Positions 62,575 through 64,000 of a stretch of DNA of 64,000 nucleotides are shown piece by piece (the stretch's first letter is position 1; every line of letters starts with the position of its first letter). The notes beneath the pieces were generated by a model that was given only the letters and a program-made list of their open reading frames with translations, did not search any database and was not told the origin of the DNA. A program made the translations under genes and the position numbers. The stretch is taken from positions 3,844,001 to 3,908,000 of the forward strand of contig OZ244987.1 of assembly GCA_965223105.1 (NCBI GenBank). Direction: 5' to 3'. The DNA is from JABDMH01 sp965223105 (GTDB lineage: Bacteria; Bacteroidota; Bacteroidia; Chitinophagales; Saprospiraceae).

Positions 62575-63834
62575 ATGCGAATTTCTATGAGACAAGTAAG
62601 ATCAGAGGCCAGATCGAGGAGAAGATTTCTACGCAAGACTTTTGCCGCAATGGCTCTGGGAACAACGGCAATTCCATCAGCACTCTCCGAATCGGATAAA
62701 GAGGCGTATAATGCAGCAACCAAGTCGGAAGTTCGAATTACTAAGTTGGAGACCTTCAAGGTGAAACCCCGTTTTCTCTTCCTTAAGATGCACACTGATG
62801 AAGGTGTCATTGGTTTGGGAGAACCGATTACTGAAGGTCGAGCAGATACTTGCGCCACAGCCGTGGAAGAGATTGGGAAATATTTGATCGGCAAAGATCC
62901 ACGCAAGATTATGCACCATTGGCAAGCGATCTATCGTCATTCCTTTTACCGGGGTGGCCCTATATTGACCAGCGCCCTTAGTGGAGTGGAGCAGGCTCTG
63001 TGGGACATCAAAGGCAAACTCTTGGGCCTACCCATCTATGAGCTATTGGGCGGACCAACCAGGGAACGAATCCGGGTCTATGCACACGCCCGTAGCCCGG
63101 AAGCGATCAGAGAGGCCAAGGAAGAAGGTTTTACTGCCTTTAAGACCGGGGTCCACAATGCCCGTCAATCTGGGATTGTGGCCAATCCCAAATTTATTAG
63201 TGAAGCTGCCGATCACTTTGGATCCCTCAGAGAAGTGGTGGGAGCTGATGCAGATATCGGCATTGACTATCATGGGGCCATCAGCCCACAAAATGCGGCA
63301 CTGCTCACTAAGGAAATCGAACAGTATCAGCCTTTCTTCATTGAAGAACCGGTTAATTGTCAAAATGTCGATGTTATGGCTGATCTGGCCCGGAAAACAC
63401 ATATTCCCATTGCTACCGGTGAACGTATTTTTACCAAATGGGGTTTTCGGGAAATCCTTGAAAAAGGTGCTGCCAGTATACTGCAACCCGATCTTTGTCA
63501 TGCTGGTGGTATTTTTGAGGGCCGGATCATTGCCGGTATGGCCGAAGCATATTACGCATCGATTGCCCCCCATAATCCATTAGGCCCTATTTCCTTGGCA
63601 GCAGGTTTACAGTTGGCAGCAAGTATACCTAATTTTCTATGTCAGGAGCAAGTGACCTTAGGTGAGGGATACTTAAAGAACCCTTTCACGGTGCTCGATG
63701 GTCATATTAAACTTCCCACAGATCCCGGACTGGGTATTGCCTTGGATGATGACGCCATCGCCACCAAACTGGGGCATGACTGGAGAAATCCTGAGACCTA
63801 CCTGGAAAGTGATGGAAGTGTTGTTGATTGGTGA
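62575..63834 (+). CDS. enolase-superfamily dehydratase, galactonate-dehydratase-like
   Basis: A 419-residue protein with a twin-arginine-type signal (SRRRFLRK, 14-21), the MR/MLE N-terminal cap, and a barrel with D231-Y-H233, E257/E258, E283 and H333. The D-x-H pair and H333 match the acid/base set of D-galactonate/mannonate dehydratase-like members. It dehydrates a sugar acid using magnesium, here apparently in the periplasm, which is unusual. It lies behind the sialidase gene; a second ATG (62587) is possible. Confidence 0.88.
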   Translation: MRISMRQVRSEARSRRRFLRKTFAAMALGTTAIPSALSESDKEAYNAATKSEVRITKLETFKVKPRFLFLKMHTDEGVIGLGEPITEGRADTCATAVEEIGKYLIGKDPRKIMHHWQAIYRHSFYRGGPILTSALSGVEQALWDIKGKLLGLPIYELLGGPTRERIRVYAHARSPEAIREAKEEGFTAFKTGVHNARQSGIVANPKFISEAADHFGSLREVVGADADIGIDYHGAISPQNAALLTKEIEQYQPFFIEEPVNCQNVDVMADLARKTHIPIATGERIFTKWGFREILEKGAASILQPDLCHAGGIFEGRIIAGMAEAYYASIAPHNPLGPISLAAGLQLAASIPNFLCQEQVTLGEGYLKNPFTVLDGHIKLPTDPGLGIALDDDAIATKLGHDWRNPETYLESDGSVVDW

Positions 63835-63878
63835 TTGCTTAAGCTCCTTGGATCAAGACGAGATGAGAGACCAATACT

Positions 63879-64000
63879 CTGTCAAGTTAGTTATGGTGAA
63901 TTATTTTTAATATGATTTTTTATGAAGTTCCAGGAATGAACGACCGATCTCGAAGAGTTACGTGCGACAGCACATAAAGGGAGAGAACCGCGAAAGCGGA
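63879..64000 (-). repeat. right arm of the 120-bp inverted repeat
   Basis: Reverse complement of 58942-59061 with about a dozen differences. It runs to the window end, so its true length is unknown. No gene is visible between 63835 and 64000. Confidence 0.85.

Overview
The window looks like a chromosomal segment of a Bacteroidota bacterium, possibly a Saprospirales/Lewinella-like marine or sediment lineage; the order is a guess. The pointers are a fused CcoN-CcoO cbb3 oxidase with a single-haem CcoP, surface proteins with S74 chaperone domains, a four-helix-bundle (S23-like) gene remnant, few strong Shine-Dalgarno sites, and adjacent YeeE/YedE half-transporter genes. No rRNA, tRNA or CRISPR array was recognised.

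Layout. (1) 1-3.5 kb is partly decayed: a frameshifted Crp/Fnr gene cut by the window edge, a 16-bp inverted-repeat pair, a broken four-helix-bundle gene, and a frameshifted S74 surface protein behind a tiny LuxR-type regulator. (2) 4-7.3 kb: an EI24/CysZ-like membrane protein, a secreted sulfatase and a Tat-exported metallophosphoesterase. (3) 7.6-13.8 kb: a cbb3 oxidase operon, ccoS-ccoNO-ccoQ-ccoP-ccoG-fixH-safE. (4) 14-22.7 kb: a sulfur module with a YeeE/YedE pair, an MBL-fold double-rhodanese protein, a SulP transporter, a 1-Cys peroxiredoxin, a Crp/Fnr regulator, a DUF1641 protein and a type II sulfide:quinone oxidoreductase. (5) 22.8-37 kb: a P-type ATPase, then a stress/redox island with five universal stress proteins (one fused to a thioredoxin-like domain), three CBS-pair proteins, a FixL-like PAS histidine kinase, a flavin-oxidase-like protein and a receiver-Crp fusion regulator. 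(6) 37.6-45.5 kb: a bestrophin channel and an acid-sugar catabolic operon with a divergent GntR regulator. (7) 45.7-48.4 kb: an IS21-family element. (8) 48.4-58.8 kb: an AraC regulator, a YHS protein, a TetR-controlled TolC/HlyD/ABC efflux operon and a D-aminoacylase. (9) 58.9-64 kb: a block of about 4.8 kb bounded by inverted repeats of about 120 bp, holding a second frameshifted S74 protein, a sialidase and a galactonate-dehydratase-like enzyme.

How it fits together. Sulfide electrons collected by the quinone oxidoreductase could be respired at low oxygen through the cbb3 oxidase, while the rhodanese/MBL protein, YeeE/YedE pair and peroxiredoxin handle persulfide, thiosulfate and peroxide. 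The palindrome GTGAT-N4-ATCAC, or a close variant, lies 48-72 bp upstream of the cbb3 operon, the MBL-rhodanese gene, the peroxiredoxin gene and the Crp/Fnr gene itself. This suggests one autoregulated Crp/Fnr regulon joining respiration and sulfur chemistry. The haem-PAS kinase and a receiver-Crp protein whose phosphoacceptor Asp is Glu are further candidates for oxygen or redox control.
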